Source: Saccharomonospora sp. CUA-673
GTDB taxonomy: Bacteria > Actinomycetota > Actinomycetes > Mycobacteriales > Pseudonocardiaceae
Length of the DNA stretch: 64,000 nucleotides
Reading direction: 5' to 3'
NCBI RefSeq assembly: GCF_001942305.1
Contig: NZ_MKKE01000044.1
Location: forward strand, 1 to 64,000
In this document: piece after piece, positions 45,303 through 54,462 of the stretch
Numbering within the stretch: the first letter of the stretch is position 1
Layout: every line of letters starts with the position of its first letter
The notes under the pieces: generated by a model
What the model saw: the letters and a program-made list of their open reading frames with translations, nothing else
What the model was told of the DNA's origin: nothing
Databases searched by the model: none
Position numbers and translations under genes: made by a program

Positions 45303-46526
45303 ATGGCGTGTGAGCACGGTTACGGCGTGTTCCTTGGGTTCGATGTCGGCAAGGGCGAGCATCACGCGGTGGCCCTGGCTCCGGACGGTACGCGGTTGCA
45401 CGATGCGGCGCTGCCCAACAGCGAACCCAAGCTGCGGGAGGTCTTCGACAAACTCGCTGACCATGGGCGCGTGCTGGTCGTGGTGGATCAGCCGGCCTCG
45501 ATCGGCGCGCTGCCGGTGGCGGTCGCGCGGGCGTGCGGGCACGACGTGGCCTACCTGCCCGGGCTGGCGATGCGGCGTATCGCCGACCTCTATCCGGGCA
45601 ATGCCAAGACCGACGCCCGTGATGCCCTGGTCATCGCCGACGCGGCCCGTACCCTGCCGCACACGCTGCGCCAGGTCGATCTCGGCGACGACACGCTAGC
45701 CGAGATGGAGGTGCTGGTCGGCTACGATGATGACCTCGCCGGAGAGGCCACGCGGTTGTCGAACCGCATCCGGGAGCTGCTGACCGGCATCCATCCGGCG
45801 TTGGAACGTGCGATCGGCCCGGACATCACCCACCGAGCGGTGTTGGAGATCTTGGCCCACTGCGGCGGGCCGGCCGGCATCCGCGCCGCCGGTCGCGAGC
45901 AGGTCGCCGCGATCGCGGCCGAGCACGCGCCGCGTAAGCACGCCAAGCTTGTCGATCGTGTCTGGGCCGCGTTGGACGAACAGACCGTCACCGTGCCCGG
46001 CACCACCGCAGCCGACACAGTGCTGCCGCAGCTGGCCGAGAGCTTGAAAACCGTTCTCGCACAACGGAAAACGCTAGCCGCCCAGGTGGAGGAGTTGCTT
46101 GATGCGCACCCTCTTGCCGGGGTCCTGACTTCGATGCCCGGCATCGGGGTCAGGACCGCCTCCCGCATCCTGCTCGAGATCGGCGACGCATCCAGCTTCG
46201 CCAGCTCGGCCCACCTGGCTGCCTACGCCGGCATCGCCCCAGTTACGCACAAATCGGGCTCCTCGATCAAGGGCGAACATCCGACGCGAGCAGGCAATCG
46301 CAAGCTCAAGCGAGCCTTCTTCCTCGCCGCGTTCGCTGCCCTGTCCGACCCCGTCAGCCGCGCCTACTACGACAAGAAACGCGCCGAAGGGAAGAAACAC
46401 AACGCGGCGCTGATCTGCCTCGCCCGCCGCCGCTGCGACGTCCTGTTCGCCATGCTCCGCAACGGCACCTACTACCAACCACCACAACCATCGAAGGAGA
46501 ACGAGAAACTCGCGACCGCCGCTTGA
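45303..46526 (+). CDS. IS110-family transposase
   Basis: A 407-residue recombinase. The N-terminal RuvC-like DEDD domain starts GVFLGFDVGKGEHHAVAL (first Asp), VLVVVDQPASIGALPVAVA, NAKTDARDALVIADAARTL (paired Asp); the C-terminal Transposase_20 domain has LTSMPGIGVRTASRILLEIGD, SSAHLAAYAGIAPVTHKSG and GNRKLKRAFFLAAFAAL, with the conserved Ser region. Full length, with no frame break, so possibly active. The ATG at 45303 is the start that gives the standard N-terminus. Confidence 0.92.
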   Translation: MACEHGYGVFLGFDVGKGEHHAVALAPDGTRLHDAALPNSEPKLREVFDKLADHGRVLVVVDQPASIGALPVAVARACGHDVAYLPGLAMRRIADLYPGNAKTDARDALVIADAARTLPHTLRQVDLGDDTLAEMEVLVGYDDDLAGEATRLSNRIRELLTGIHPALERAIGPDITHRAVLEILAHCGGPAGIRAAGREQVAAIAAEHAPRKHAKLVDRVWAALDEQTVTVPGTTAADTVLPQLAESLKTVLAQRKTLAAQVEELLDAHPLAGVLTSMPGIGVRTASRILLEIGDASSFASSAHLAAYAGIAPVTHKSGSSIKGEHPTRAGNRKLKRAFFLAAFAALSDPVSRAYYDKKRAEGKKHNAALICLARRRCDVLFAMLRNGTYYQPPQPSKENEKLATAA

Positions 46527-46553
46527 CCTCACCCATAGGGACACCTCCCGATC

Positions 46554-46736
46554 GATCGTTGCACCTGCAGTGCGCGTGCACACTGCTGGTAGCCGTGGGC
46601 GCGGCCTACGTCTCCTACCGACACGGCCGCGAATTCGCGCTGCGGTTCGGCGCCGACGAGACCACCGCCACCCTCTGGCCGCTCATCGTCGACGGGTTGT
46701 TGACGATGGCCACGATCGAGCTGTGGAAGGTCGGCC
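46554..46736 (+). pseudogene. DUF2637-domain fragment trapped between IS110 and IS3
   Basis: Reads LLVAVGAAYVSYRHGREFAL, RFGADETTATLWPLIVDGLL and TIELWKVGLS, closely matching the DUF2637 protein at 63.8 kb (GAAYASYRHGREFALRFGAD, IWPLIVDGM). The N-terminus is cut at the IS110 side and the C-terminus at the IS3 left end (46737). DUF2637 proteins are common on actinobacterial plasmids and integrative elements. Confidence 0.75.
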
Positions 46737-46781
46737 TGAGCTTCCCCCGGAATCGTGGAGGCATGGACTGTAAGGAGTTTC

Positions 46782-47063
46782 ATGTCTGAGTCACGACGGA
46801 AGTTTGATCCGGAGTTTCGGGAGGGTGCTGTTCGCCTTGTCCTGGACACGGGCAGGCCGGTCGCCGAGGTCGCCCGCGAGCTGGGTGTGAACGCTGGGAC
46901 GCTGGGTAATTGGGTGGCCAAGGACCGCGAGCAGCGCGGCGTGACGCCCGCCGATCCGGCCGCTGAGGTGCAGCGGCTGCAGGCCGAGCTGGCCGCGGTG
47001 CGGATGGAGCGTGATCTGCTCAAGCGATCCGTGGTCCTGTGGGTGAAGGAGGCGACGAAGTGA
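46782..47063 (+). CDS. IS3-family transposase OrfA
   Basis: A 93-residue HTH protein: RRKFDPEFREGAVRLVLDTG, VAEVARELGVNAGTLGNWVA and a leucine-zipper-like C-terminus (AEVQRLQAELAAVRMERDLL). It binds the element ends and normally forms OrfAB by a -1 shift; here the orfB start also overlaps its stop as GTGA. Confidence 0.9.
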   Translation: MSESRRKFDPEFREGAVRLVLDTGRPVAEVARELGVNAGTLGNWVAKDREQRGVTPADPAAEVQRLQAELAAVRMERDLLKRSVVLWVKEATK

Positions 47064-47956
47064 GTGTGGCCCGCTTCATCGCCGACCAGAGGACCAATTT
47101 CGGCGTGCCACTCACGTTGACCTGCGCGTTGCTCGAGGTGAGCGTGTCCTGGTACTACAAATGGATCAAGCGTCAGCCCACCGTCCGCGAGCGGCGCCGC
47201 GCCGACCTGGACTCGACGGTGCGGTCGTTCTTCGACGCGTCCGGCGGCACGTACGGGTCGCCGAGGGTGCATGCCGATCTACTCGAGGCTGGTTGGCGGG
47301 TGAGTGTGAACACCGTCGCCGACTCGATGCACCGGCAAGGATTGGCTGGTCGGAAACCTAAGCGGCGTAAGGGATTGACCAAGCAAGATCGGACGGCACC
47401 GACGTTTCCGGACCTGCTGAAGCGGGACTTCGCCGTGTCCGCGCCGAACCACACGTGGTGTGGCGACATGACCCACATCCCGACCGATGAAGGACCGCTG
47501 TACATGGCTACGGTGCTGGATCTGTTCTCGCGCCGGCTGCTCGCCTGCCCGATGTCCGAGCATCCGGACGCGGAGCTTGCCTGCGATGCGATCAAGATCG
47601 CCGCCGCTGTGCGCGGCGGACGCCAAAAGATCGAGGGAGTGATCTTTCACAGCGACCGCGGCTCCACCTACACCGCATCATCATTTTCGCTGCTATGCAA
47701 GAAGAAACTAGGTATCCGGCAGTCGATGGGCCGGGTAGGATCGTGTTTCGACAACGCGGCAGCCGAGTCGTTCTTCTCCACTCTCGAACACGAGGTACTG
47801 TCCAGACATCACTTCGCCACGCGCGCCGAAGCCAGAAACATCGTCACGGCATGGTGCCACGAGTTCTACAACAACCGGCGCCGCCACACCACGGCCCGGC
47901 TGCTACCCCCCACCGAATACGAGAAGACCACCGCTGACCAACCGGCAGCGGCATAG
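47060..47956 (+). CDS. IS3-family transposase OrfB
   Basis: A 298-residue DDE integrase. An HTH_21 region (YGSPRVHADLLEAGWRVSVN) is followed by the rve core: first Asp in HTWCGDMTHIPTDEG, second in IFHSDRGSTYTA, Glu in NAAAESFFSTLEHEVL, then FYNNRRRHTTARLLPP. Complete, and the GTG start at 47060 overlaps the orfA stop, so it can be made alone or as OrfAB. Confidence 0.92.
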   Translation: MSVARFIADQRTNFGVPLTLTCALLEVSVSWYYKWIKRQPTVRERRRADLDSTVRSFFDASGGTYGSPRVHADLLEAGWRVSVNTVADSMHRQGLAGRKPKRRKGLTKQDRTAPTFPDLLKRDFAVSAPNHTWCGDMTHIPTDEGPLYMATVLDLFSRRLLACPMSEHPDAELACDAIKIAAAVRGGRQKIEGVIFHSDRGSTYTASSFSLLCKKKLGIRQSMGRVGSCFDNAAAESFFSTLEHEVLSRHHFATRAEARNIVTAWCHEFYNNRRRHTTARLLPPTEYEKTTADQPAAA

Positions 47957-48158
47957 AGGAAGCCTTCACGGTTTCAGGGGAATCTCAAACCGCTACGCTA
48001 ACCACCGCCCCGAGTGGGGAATTCCAGCGAGCAACTCTGGCCAAGATCATTTAGCGGCGTCAACCGGCGACACGCCCGGCGGGAAGTGTCCGAAACCCGT
48101 GTCCGAAACCTCGGCGAGCCTGAGCGGGGTGTCAGGCCTTTTCGAGACGATTCGAGGC

Positions 48159-48726
48159 ATGGCGAAGATCGGGTACGCGCGGGGTGTCGACCCCGCTGCA
48201 ACGGCTGCGCTCCCAGCAGGACGCGCTCGAGGGGGCCGGCTGCGAGCGGGTGTTCACCGACAAGACGAGCGGCAAGCTCGCCCGCCGGCCGGGGTCGGAA
48301 CAGTGCCTCGACTACCTCTGACCCGGCGACCAGCTCCACATCACACGGTTGTCGCGGATGGCGCGCTCGGTCACGCACCTGACCGGCGTCGCGGCGACGC
48401 TCGCCGAGCGCGAGATCGACCTCGTCGTCATTCACCAGGGCATCGACACCAGCGCCCCGCACGGGCGGCTGCTGTTCCACCTCATCGCCGCGATCGACGA
48501 GTTCACCGCTGACCTGATCAGCGAGGGAACGCAGGAAGGCCTCGCCGCCGCACGGGCTCCCGGCCGCGTCGGCGGCCGGCCCACGGTGATGACACCGACG
48601 ATGGTGCAGATGGCCCGCGCCATGTACGACGACGGCAAGAAACCGGCCGAGATCGCGCGCGAGCTGCGCGTCGGCCGCGCCACGATCTACCGGCACCTCG
48701 ACCTCGGCCGGGACACGGCCGCGTAG
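48159..48726 (+). pseudogene. Serine resolvase/invertase, broken
   Basis: Begins MAKIGYARG; an extra G then shifts the frame, after which VSTPLQRLRSQQDALEGAGC restores the catalytic Ser segment. Next comes VFTDKTSGKLARRPGSEQ, then an in-frame TGA at 48319-48321 where homologues read YLRPGD. The remainder is intact: TRLSRMARSVTHLTGVAATL, HQGIDTSAPHGRLLFHLIAA, IDEFTADLISEGTQEGLAAA and the HTH EIARELRVGRATIYRHL. The frameshift plus nonsense codon mean no functional recombinase. Likely a relic of a Tn3-type element. Confidence 0.8.
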
Positions 48727-48747
48727 GCACGGCCCCGGCCGGTCGGG

Positions 48748-49170
48748 TCAGGACGCGAGAGCGGCCAGCTCGGCGCCGGCGGACACGCCCAGCTCGCCGG
48801 CGTCCAGCCCGGCGAGGAACGCATCGCGCTGCCGGCAGTGTAGTGCAGCTCGACGCCCGTGTCGCGGTGGCGCAGGTGCCAGACCGTGCGGACCGGCCCA
48901 CGCGGGAAGGTGATCACCTCGGGCGCGGTGCGCACCGTCAACGGCTGGCCGGCGTCGACCCCGGCCGGCGCGGACCGACGCGCGGAAAAGGCGCCACTGC
49001 TCGACGGTCACCGCCAGCACCGGCGATGCGTCGCCGAGCTTGCTGTCGCGGACACCGACCGAACCGCGAACCTCGTCGGTGATCTCGACACAGTCGTTCT
49101 GACCCTGCGAACGGGTCGACTTCCGCCACTGGGGTTCGCGGTATTGTTGAAGTTCTTCGAGATCGAGGGC
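48748..49170 (-). CDS. DUF397-type protein (reading frame disturbed)
   Basis: EPQWRKSTRSQGQNDCVEIT and VGVRDSKLGDASPVLAVTVE match the DUF397 family, small actinobacterial proteins usually paired with XRE regulators. After FRASVRAG the natural continuation (PLTVRTAPEVITFPRGPVR, WHLRHRDTGVELHYTAG) is in another frame and returns to the first frame at QRDAFLAGLDAGELGV, so two compensating one-base changes are present. The start is unclear. No XRE partner is adjacent. Confidence 0.55.
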   Translation of the reverse strand, partial: ALDLEELQQYREPQWRKSTRSQGQNDCVEITDEVRGSVGVRDSKLGDASPVLAVTVEQWRLFRASVRAGRGRRRPAVDGAHRARGDHLPAWAGPHGLAPAPPRHGRRAALHCRQRDAFLAGLDAGELGVSAGAELAALAS

Positions 49171-49269
49171 GCGGTTCCCGCGTAGGCTTGCGGGGACTAC
49201 GGCCCGTTGAACGCGGTCGCGCGCAACAAGGTGGACTTGGCCCGCGTTCCGCAGCTGAGGTGCGTGTTG

Positions 49270-49449
49270 GGAGCCTGGATACGCGGGCATAGCTCGTCGT
49301 CGGTTTCCAACTGGTCGATGGCGGCTTCCCAGTTCGGCGGCCATGGCCGCGTTCACCGCGTTGCGAGCATGCGGCCGCGCCAGTGTTATCACGAGCACCC
49401 GTCCAACACGGTCGACGCGTACGGGAGCGGTGTCGTGTCGTTCAGGCAT
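49270..49449 (-). pseudogene. Enoyl-CoA hydratase/isomerase N-terminal fragment
   Basis: From 49449: VDRVGRVLVITLARPHARNA, VNAAMAAELG, then (after one surplus base) AAIDQLETDDEL, the first about 50 residues of a crotonase; the oxyanion-hole region is missing. It overlaps the ligase stop by eight bases, so it was the next gene of that operon before being cut off. The DNA downstream belongs to the mobile region. Confidence 0.6.
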
Positions 49450-51109
49450 CGCCGCCCGCCCGGGCGTAGAGGTCGCGGTAATTCGCCACGATCGCTTTCT
49501 TGTTCGTCTTGCCGACGCTGGTCTTCGGGATCTCGGAGACGAAGAGGATCTGGTCCGGCAGTTGCCACTGGGCGAAGGTCTCAAGCAACAGGGTCCGGAC
49601 GTCGTTCTCGGTGACGGTGGCGCCGTGCCGGACGACCACCAGTGCCAGCGGCCGTTCCTGCCATTTCTCGTGTGGTAGCCCGACGACCGCCGCGTCCAGG
49701 ATATCCGGGTGGCCGATGATCGCGTTCTCCATGTCGATCGAGGAGATCCATTCGCCACCGCTCTTGATGACGTCCTTGATCCGGTCGACGACTTTCAGGT
49801 AGCCGTTCGCGTCGATGGTGCCGGCGTCACCGCTGCGCCAGTATCCGTCGGCGAAGTTGCCCTCTGTGCCCGGAGCGTTGTGGTAGCTGCCGGCGATCCA
49901 CGGGCCGCGCATACAGACCTCTCCGACGCTCACACCGTCCTGCGGTACCTCCTCACCGTCGGCGTCGACGACCCGCACGTCGATGCCGTTGATCGGTAGG
50001 CCCTGCTTGCGCTTGAGATCCCACCGCTGGTCCTCGGTCAGGGTCGATTGCAGCGACGGCTTGAGCCGGTAGTTGACCGCGACCAGCGGTGTCGTCTCGG
50101 TGGCGCCGTAGGCGTGGATGATCTCCGCGCCGGTCAGTTCCTTGAACCCACGCATCATCGACAGCGGGGGTTCGGTCGCGCCGGAGAGGAAGCGGGCCCG
50201 GCCGAAATCCGGCTTCTGGTCCAGGGTGCGGATATACTCGAGCATGGGCTGGAAGATCGCCGGAGCACCACCGGCGATGGTCACGTTCTCCTGGATCATC
50301 AGGTCCACTAGAGGGTTGAGCTCCTCCGCGCTGTAACGGCCGGGGAAAACGAGCTTGGCGCCCATCATGACGCAGGCGTAGAACAGTCCCCAGGACTGCC
50401 CGTGGAACATCGGCACGATCACTGCCGCGCAGTCGTCGCTGTTGATCCCGATGTTGGCCGCCATCGCCATCGAGTGAAGATAGATGTTGCGGTGCGAGTA
50501 GTACACGCCTTTCGGTCGACCCGTGGTGCCCGTGGTGTAGCAGGCGCTGTAGGCGCTGGCTTCGTCCACCATCGGCCAGTCGTAGTCGGCGTCGTGCTCA
50601 GCCAGAAGCTCCTCGTAGCCGCGCACCGACGGCAGGGTCGTCTCGATCTGGCCAACCGCGCGGTCGGACATCACGACATAACCCTTGACGTTGTTCAGCC
50701 GCGGCGCGATGGCCTCGGCGACGGGCAGCAACGACTCGTCAACGACGACATAGGAAACCTCGCTGTGATTACCCACGTAGGTCAGGTCCTCGGGCGAGAT
50801 GCGCAGGTTCATCTGCAGCAGCACGGCACCCGTTCCGGGAATACCGAAGTACAGCTCGAAATGCCGGTGGGTGTTCCAAGCCAGCACCCCGACCCGATCA
50901 CCCGGTTGCACGCCGAGCGTCTCGAGCGCGTTGGCCAAGCGCATGATCCGCTGGTATGCGTCCCGATAGGTGTAGCGCTGCAGACCTGACGACGTGCGGT
51001 AGACGATCTCCTGCTCCGGGTAGGTCCGCGCCGCGTGCCGGATAAAGGTGGTCGTATTCAGCTGGTAGTCGTTCATCGAGGTCGAAGGGTGCCCGGTAAT
51101 GCGCCTCAT
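49442..51109 (-). CDS. Long-chain acyl-CoA ligase (FadD-like, AMP-forming)
   Basis: A 555-residue adenylating ligase that activates a carboxylic acid to its CoA ester. The P-loop-like A3 motif is YTTGTTGRPKGVYYSHR, A5 is IHAYGATETTPLV, A7 is DGYWRSGDAGTID, A8 is VVDRIKDVIKSGGEWIS and the A10 lysine is in KTSVGKTNKKAI. The ATG follows GAGGAG. It ends the catabolic operon and is separated from the esterase by 215 bases in which I see no gene. Substrate probably a fatty or steroid-side-chain acid; not determinable. Confidence 0.9.
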   Translation of the reverse strand: MRRITGHPSTSMNDYQLNTTTFIRHAARTYPEQEIVYRTSSGLQRYTYRDAYQRIMRLANALETLGVQPGDRVGVLAWNTHRHFELYFGIPGTGAVLLQMNLRISPEDLTYVGNHSEVSYVVVDESLLPVAEAIAPRLNNVKGYVVMSDRAVGQIETTLPSVRGYEELLAEHDADYDWPMVDEASAYSACYTTGTTGRPKGVYYSHRNIYLHSMAMAANIGINSDDCAAVIVPMFHGQSWGLFYACVMMGAKLVFPGRYSAEELNPLVDLMIQENVTIAGGAPAIFQPMLEYIRTLDQKPDFGRARFLSGATEPPLSMMRGFKELTGAEIIHAYGATETTPLVAVNYRLKPSLQSTLTEDQRWDLKRKQGLPINGIDVRVVDADGEEVPQDGVSVGEVCMRGPWIAGSYHNAPGTEGNFADGYWRSGDAGTIDANGYLKVVDRIKDVIKSGGEWISSIDMENAIIGHPDILDAAVVGLPHEKWQERPLALVVVRHGATVTENDVRTLLLETFAQWQLPDQILFVSEIPKTSVGKTNKKAIVANYRDLYARAGGDA

Positions 51110-51324
51110 GGGTAACTCCTCTCAATGGGGCTATTCGGTTTTAGCCGGGCAATGCTGCGGTGATTCACGCTGGCACCCGGCGCCGTTTGGGCTGTCTGGT
51201 TGATCGGGTGCAGTGCAACCGTACTCGGGTGCGGTAGTTGTCGCGGTTGCGGAATCCTGCTGCAACGCGACCTCTCAATTTTTTTGAGCAGACACTCACG
51301 TTGCTGTGTTTCCTCGCGAGGCCG

Positions 51325-52836
51325 TCACCGTACCTTGACAGTGACTGGTTTGTCTCCATGCAGGTCCACGTTGACGGATACGCGCCCTTGTTTTCCCGCA
51401 GTGACGGAGTGTTGTGACCGTTGCCCGTCGTGAGAAGAGATGGTCACTGTGTAGGTCTGGCCGGGTTCGAACTTGTCGGGAGTTGTCACGGTTGCGCTTC
51501 CCGCCCCGGCGAGAGTGAAGCTCCGACCATCCGTACGCGCCTTACTCATGGAGAGGAATACTGGCTTCGTTCGTTCAACAGCAACGTCGTAGCCCCAGAT
51601 CGAAAACTGCGGTATTGCCGTTTTATAAAAGAACGTTTCAGGCTTCGTTGTCTGACTGCTGAACTTCTTGTTCGCCCCCGGGATAACATACTTCGCGAAC
51701 ATTTCCGCATTGTTGGCACCGTGCGTCCCAGGCGTCTGTACCGCCTGGAAGTCGATACCTTTCGATTTTAGGTCACGTACCGCAATCATGCGGTTGAGAC
51801 TGAGCTCGCTTTCGACAACAAGGCCGAGTGGGGCGCGTGTCGGCGAATACTCTCCCTGACACTTCTCTTCTGTAAGCAGATCGAGTGGGTTCACACAGCC
51901 GTTGCCGCTACTCAGGAATAGTTTTACGTCAGTGTTTTTAATGTTCTGGACGATCCCCTTAGGGTTGTACTGCCTCCACCAGACTGGGTGAGTCACGCTT
52001 GTCCCGTACCCCTGGTCGCGAAGATATCCAATAGGGTTGGCGAGCGTGGTCTGTATAACTGGTTCCTTGATGTCATATACACCGCTAACCGATGCGCCGT
52101 AGGCATATTTGTCCGGATGGATCATCCCTTGCAGTAACGCGGCCCAGCCGCCCATAGAAAACCCAATTACGCCCCGGCCGCCTCGATCGTTTCGTACGTT
52201 GAATAGCGTTTCGACTAGCGGATACAGTTCCTGATGGAGGAATGAGTCTGTCGGTAGTGTCTTCGCCGTAATCGGGTGGATGTTCGGGAGGAGGTCGTCT
52301 CGCCCGTCAATCCATACGCACGTCTCGCAGATAGAATTTTGCGGATTGGTGTCAGGGGACACCACCATAAAGTTCATTTCGCTTAATTGCGAGGGAACAT
52401 TGTAGAGCTTGTCTTGCAAGTATCCACCGCCGCAGGCCAGCATACGAAGCAAGGTTAACTGACCAGTGACCTGATTCAGTGCACAGTTATCGATGGGTGA
52501 GAATACCGTGCCATGCAAGGAGTACATGACTGGTGTCTGAGGGCCGGTGCGGCGGTACCTGTCCGGCACATGGACAGTGTTAGTGATGCGTTGCCCAAGT
52601 AGCGGACTGTTGAAGGTCAGATGCAACACCTGTTGGTTACCATCCACCGGCGTCACTTGCACATCCCAGTCGGCGTACGGTTCTGGAAGCTCGTTTAGTG
52701 GCACCGTCATAGGGACTGTCATGGGTGGTGGTTGCGTTGCCGATGCCGAGTCGGGAGAAACCAACACGGAACCCGTGACAGCCAAGACACCAGCGATGAG
52801 ACAAACAAACCCTCGGAAATTTAGTTTTTGCAACAC
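51325..52836 (-). CDS. Secreted alpha/beta-hydrolase esterase (antigen 85-like fold)
   Basis: A 503-residue exported protein. The signal peptide covers residues 1-32 (FVCLIAGVLAVTGSVLVS, cleavage after ASA). The hydrolase core has YSLHGTVFSP, the nucleophile elbow GVIGFSMGGWAALLQG with catalytic Ser, PDKYAYGASVSGVYD, and the His region GTHGANNAEMF. A beta-rich C-terminal domain of about 90 residues (SFTLAGAGSATVTTPDKFEP) follows. GC content and codon use are visibly lower than in neighbouring genes, a sign of acquisition. It overlaps the thiolase gene by 16 bases. It could release substrates used by the operon. Confidence 0.82.
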   Translation of the reverse strand: MLQKLNFRGFVCLIAGVLAVTGSVLVSPDSASATQPPPMTVPMTVPLNELPEPYADWDVQVTPVDGNQQVLHLTFNSPLLGQRITNTVHVPDRYRRTGPQTPVMYSLHGTVFSPIDNCALNQVTGQLTLLRMLACGGGYLQDKLYNVPSQLSEMNFMVVSPDTNPQNSICETCVWIDGRDDLLPNIHPITAKTLPTDSFLHQELYPLVETLFNVRNDRGGRGVIGFSMGGWAALLQGMIHPDKYAYGASVSGVYDIKEPVIQTTLANPIGYLRDQGYGTSVTHPVWWRQYNPKGIVQNIKNTDVKLFLSSGNGCVNPLDLLTEEKCQGEYSPTRAPLGLVVESELSLNRMIAVRDLKSKGIDFQAVQTPGTHGANNAEMFAKYVIPGANKKFSSQTTKPETFFYKTAIPQFSIWGYDVAVERTKPVFLSMSKARTDGRSFTLAGAGSATVTTPDKFEPGQTYTVTISSHDGQRSQHSVTAGKQGRVSVNVDLHGDKPVTVKVR

Positions 52837-53999
52837 GTTGAGTCCTTCCGCATTGGCCTGGCCAGGATGTGGACGCTGGCGGCGCCGGCGTCCAGGCCGG
52901 TGGCGACGCCGCCGAGCATTTGCGCGAGTCCGACCTGAGCGTTGGGTACTTGTTGGTCGCCGCAGCGACCGCGGAGTTGGTTGGTGATGTCGCCGATGAC
53001 GCGGACGCCTGATGCTGCGAGGGGGTGTCCCAGAGACTGTAGGCCGCCGCTGGGGTTGACGGGGATTCGGCCGCCGAGTGCGGTAGCACCGGATCGCAGG
53101 AGGCCGACAGCGTCTCCTCGGGGACAGAGACCGAGGTCTTCGTAGTGGATGAGTTCCTCGCTGGCGAAAGCATCGTGGATCTCGAGCACGTCGAGGTCCT
53201 CGGGTCCGATGCCTGCTTGTTCGTAGGCTTCGCTTGCCGCGCGGGCACCGAGCTCGAAATTGGTGAGGTCGGCGCGATGGAAGGAATAACCCCCGGAGGT
53301 GAGTGAGGATCCGATGATCCGTACGGGGGTGTCGGTGTATCTGCGGGCGAAGTCGGCTGAGGTCATCACGACCGCTGCTGCACCGTCGGTGTTGGGGCAA
53401 CACTGGAGGAGCGTGATGGGGTCGGCGATCATGCGTGAATGCAGCACTTCCTCGACGGTGAACTGCTTGCGGTACTGGGCCATCGGGTTGAGTGCGCCGT
53501 GGTCGTGGGCTTTGACGGAGATTCGGGCGAAGTCTTCGGGTGTAGCGCCGTGGGTTTCCATGAGACGCTGTGCCTGCAGGGCGAACAACACTGGCATGGT
53601 CAGACCGAGCTGACCGTCTAGGTCGTCTTTGTCTGGCGGGATGAGCTTGCCGGCGATGGGGCTGGTCGTCATCGATTCGACCCCGATGGCGATACCGACG
53701 TCGATGTAGCCTGCGGCGATGTCCTTGTAGAGACTGCGTACCGCCGTGGAGCCACCTGCGCAGGCGTTTTCCACGTTCACCATTTCGATGCGGGTGATAC
53801 CGAGGTCCTTCAGGATGGTCTGGCTGGTAATCGTCGCATCGTAGACGCGTGATCCGAAGGCTGCCTGTAGCTCACTGGCGTCGATCCCAGCGTCGGTGAT
53901 GGCGGCACGCGCGGCTGTTGCTCCCATTGCGGCGATGGTGCGTTCGGGGAACTTGCCGAACTCGCTTTGTCCTACTCCGAGGACGGCCACGTCACGCAT
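52821..53999 (-). CDS. Thiolase/lipid-transfer-protein-type acetyl-CoA acyltransferase
   Basis: A 392-residue SCP2-thiolase-type protein: VAVLGVGQSEFGKFPERTIA, the nucleophile region VENACAGGSTAVRSLYKDIA with Cys, EIHDAFASEELIHYEDLGLC, and the catalytic His in NPSGGLQSLGHPLAASGV. It lies next to a DUF35 zinc-ribbon/OB gene, the usual partner of this thiolase class in steroid side-chain and related aldolase or thiolase complexes. Start at 53999 fits the conserved MRDVAVLG N-terminus. Confidence 0.87.
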   Translation of the reverse strand: MRDVAVLGVGQSEFGKFPERTIAAMGATAARAAITDAGIDASELQAAFGSRVYDATITSQTILKDLGITRIEMVNVENACAGGSTAVRSLYKDIAAGYIDVGIAIGVESMTTSPIAGKLIPPDKDDLDGQLGLTMPVLFALQAQRLMETHGATPEDFARISVKAHDHGALNPMAQYRKQFTVEEVLHSRMIADPITLLQCCPNTDGAAAVVMTSADFARRYTDTPVRIIGSSLTSGGYSFHRADLTNFELGARAASEAYEQAGIGPEDLDVLEIHDAFASEELIHYEDLGLCPRGDAVGLLRSGATALGGRIPVNPSGGLQSLGHPLAASGVRVIGDITNQLRGRCGDQQVPNAQVGLAQMLGGVATGLDAGAASVHILARPMRKDSTCCKN

Positions 54000-54015
54000 G
54001 GAAATCCACCCTTCC

Positions 54016-54414
54016 TCAGGCCGGGTCCGGAACGAATCGATGGGCCACGATGTCTGTTCCGTCGTCTTGCCACATCGCAGCGATCTCAAGTTTCAGGGGC
54101 ATGCCGGGTGTCAGTGGCGTGTCGTCGGCGGGCGCAAGCGGGGTGAAGATCCGTTGCCCGCCGGGCATCGTCACGTACCCGACTGTGTATCCGGCGGCGA
54201 AGTGTTCGCTGGGCATGTGCACGGTGGTCGAGCACAGCAGCTCAGCCCGGCCACCGAGGTCGATGGGCTTGAGAGCTTCTGCGCGGCAGGCCACGCAAAG
54301 GGTGGCCGGGGGGAAGGACACGTGGCCGCAGTGGTGGCAACGGCTGGCTAGCAGGGTGAAACCATCCGGGGTTTCCCGGAAGGTGTCCTCGCGGAGCGCG
54401 GTTTGGGTCGTCAT
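54016..54414 (-). CDS. DUF35 OB-fold/zinc-ribbon protein (ChsH2-like partner)
   Basis: A 132-residue protein with rubredoxin-like zinc ribbon (CHHCGHVSFPPATLCVAC, residues about 26-43) followed by an OB fold (ELLCSTTVHMPSEHFAAGY, GQRIFTPLAPADDTPLTPG). Such proteins bind thiolases or hydratases and help hand over acyl-CoA. The thiolase gene follows 16 bases downstream. Confidence 0.85.
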   Translation of the reverse strand: MTTQTALREDTFRETPDGFTLLASRCHHCGHVSFPPATLCVACRAEALKPIDLGGRAELLCSTTVHMPSEHFAAGYTVGYVTMPGGQRIFTPLAPADDTPLTPGMPLKLEIAAMWQDDGTDIVAHRFVPDPA

Positions 54415-54462
54415 GGGAGCAGTCTTGCCTCGTTGCTGGTATGGGTGGTGGGCGGCGTCGAG

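Larger units (their letters stand above)
45101..46545 (+). mobile_element. IS110-family insertion sequence
   Basis: A DEDD-transposase element with a noncoding 5' region of about 200 bases. The left limit is set by a segment (45101-45161) that recurs at 62061-62113, suggesting it belongs to the element. The right limit is approximate: the adjacent DUF2637 fragment begins near 46554. No inverted repeats are expected for this family. The element interrupts or abuts the 5' end of the DUF2637 gene. Confidence 0.7.
46737..47987 (+). mobile_element. IS3-family insertion sequence (complete)
   Basis: A 1,251-base element with 26-base imperfect inverted ends: TGAGCTTCCCCCGGAATCG at 46737 and, from the other end, TGAGATTCCCCTGAAACCG (47962-47987). 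It contains the orfA-orfB pair. The flanking triplets (GCC left, AAC right) differ, and the sequence to the right does not continue the interrupted DUF2637 gene, so the right flank was exchanged after insertion. Confidence 0.9.

Noticed and set aside
51165..51359. 64-residue frame between the ligase and the esterase
   Set aside because: Basic low-complexity sequence overlapping the esterase end, with no ribosome site or family resemblance.
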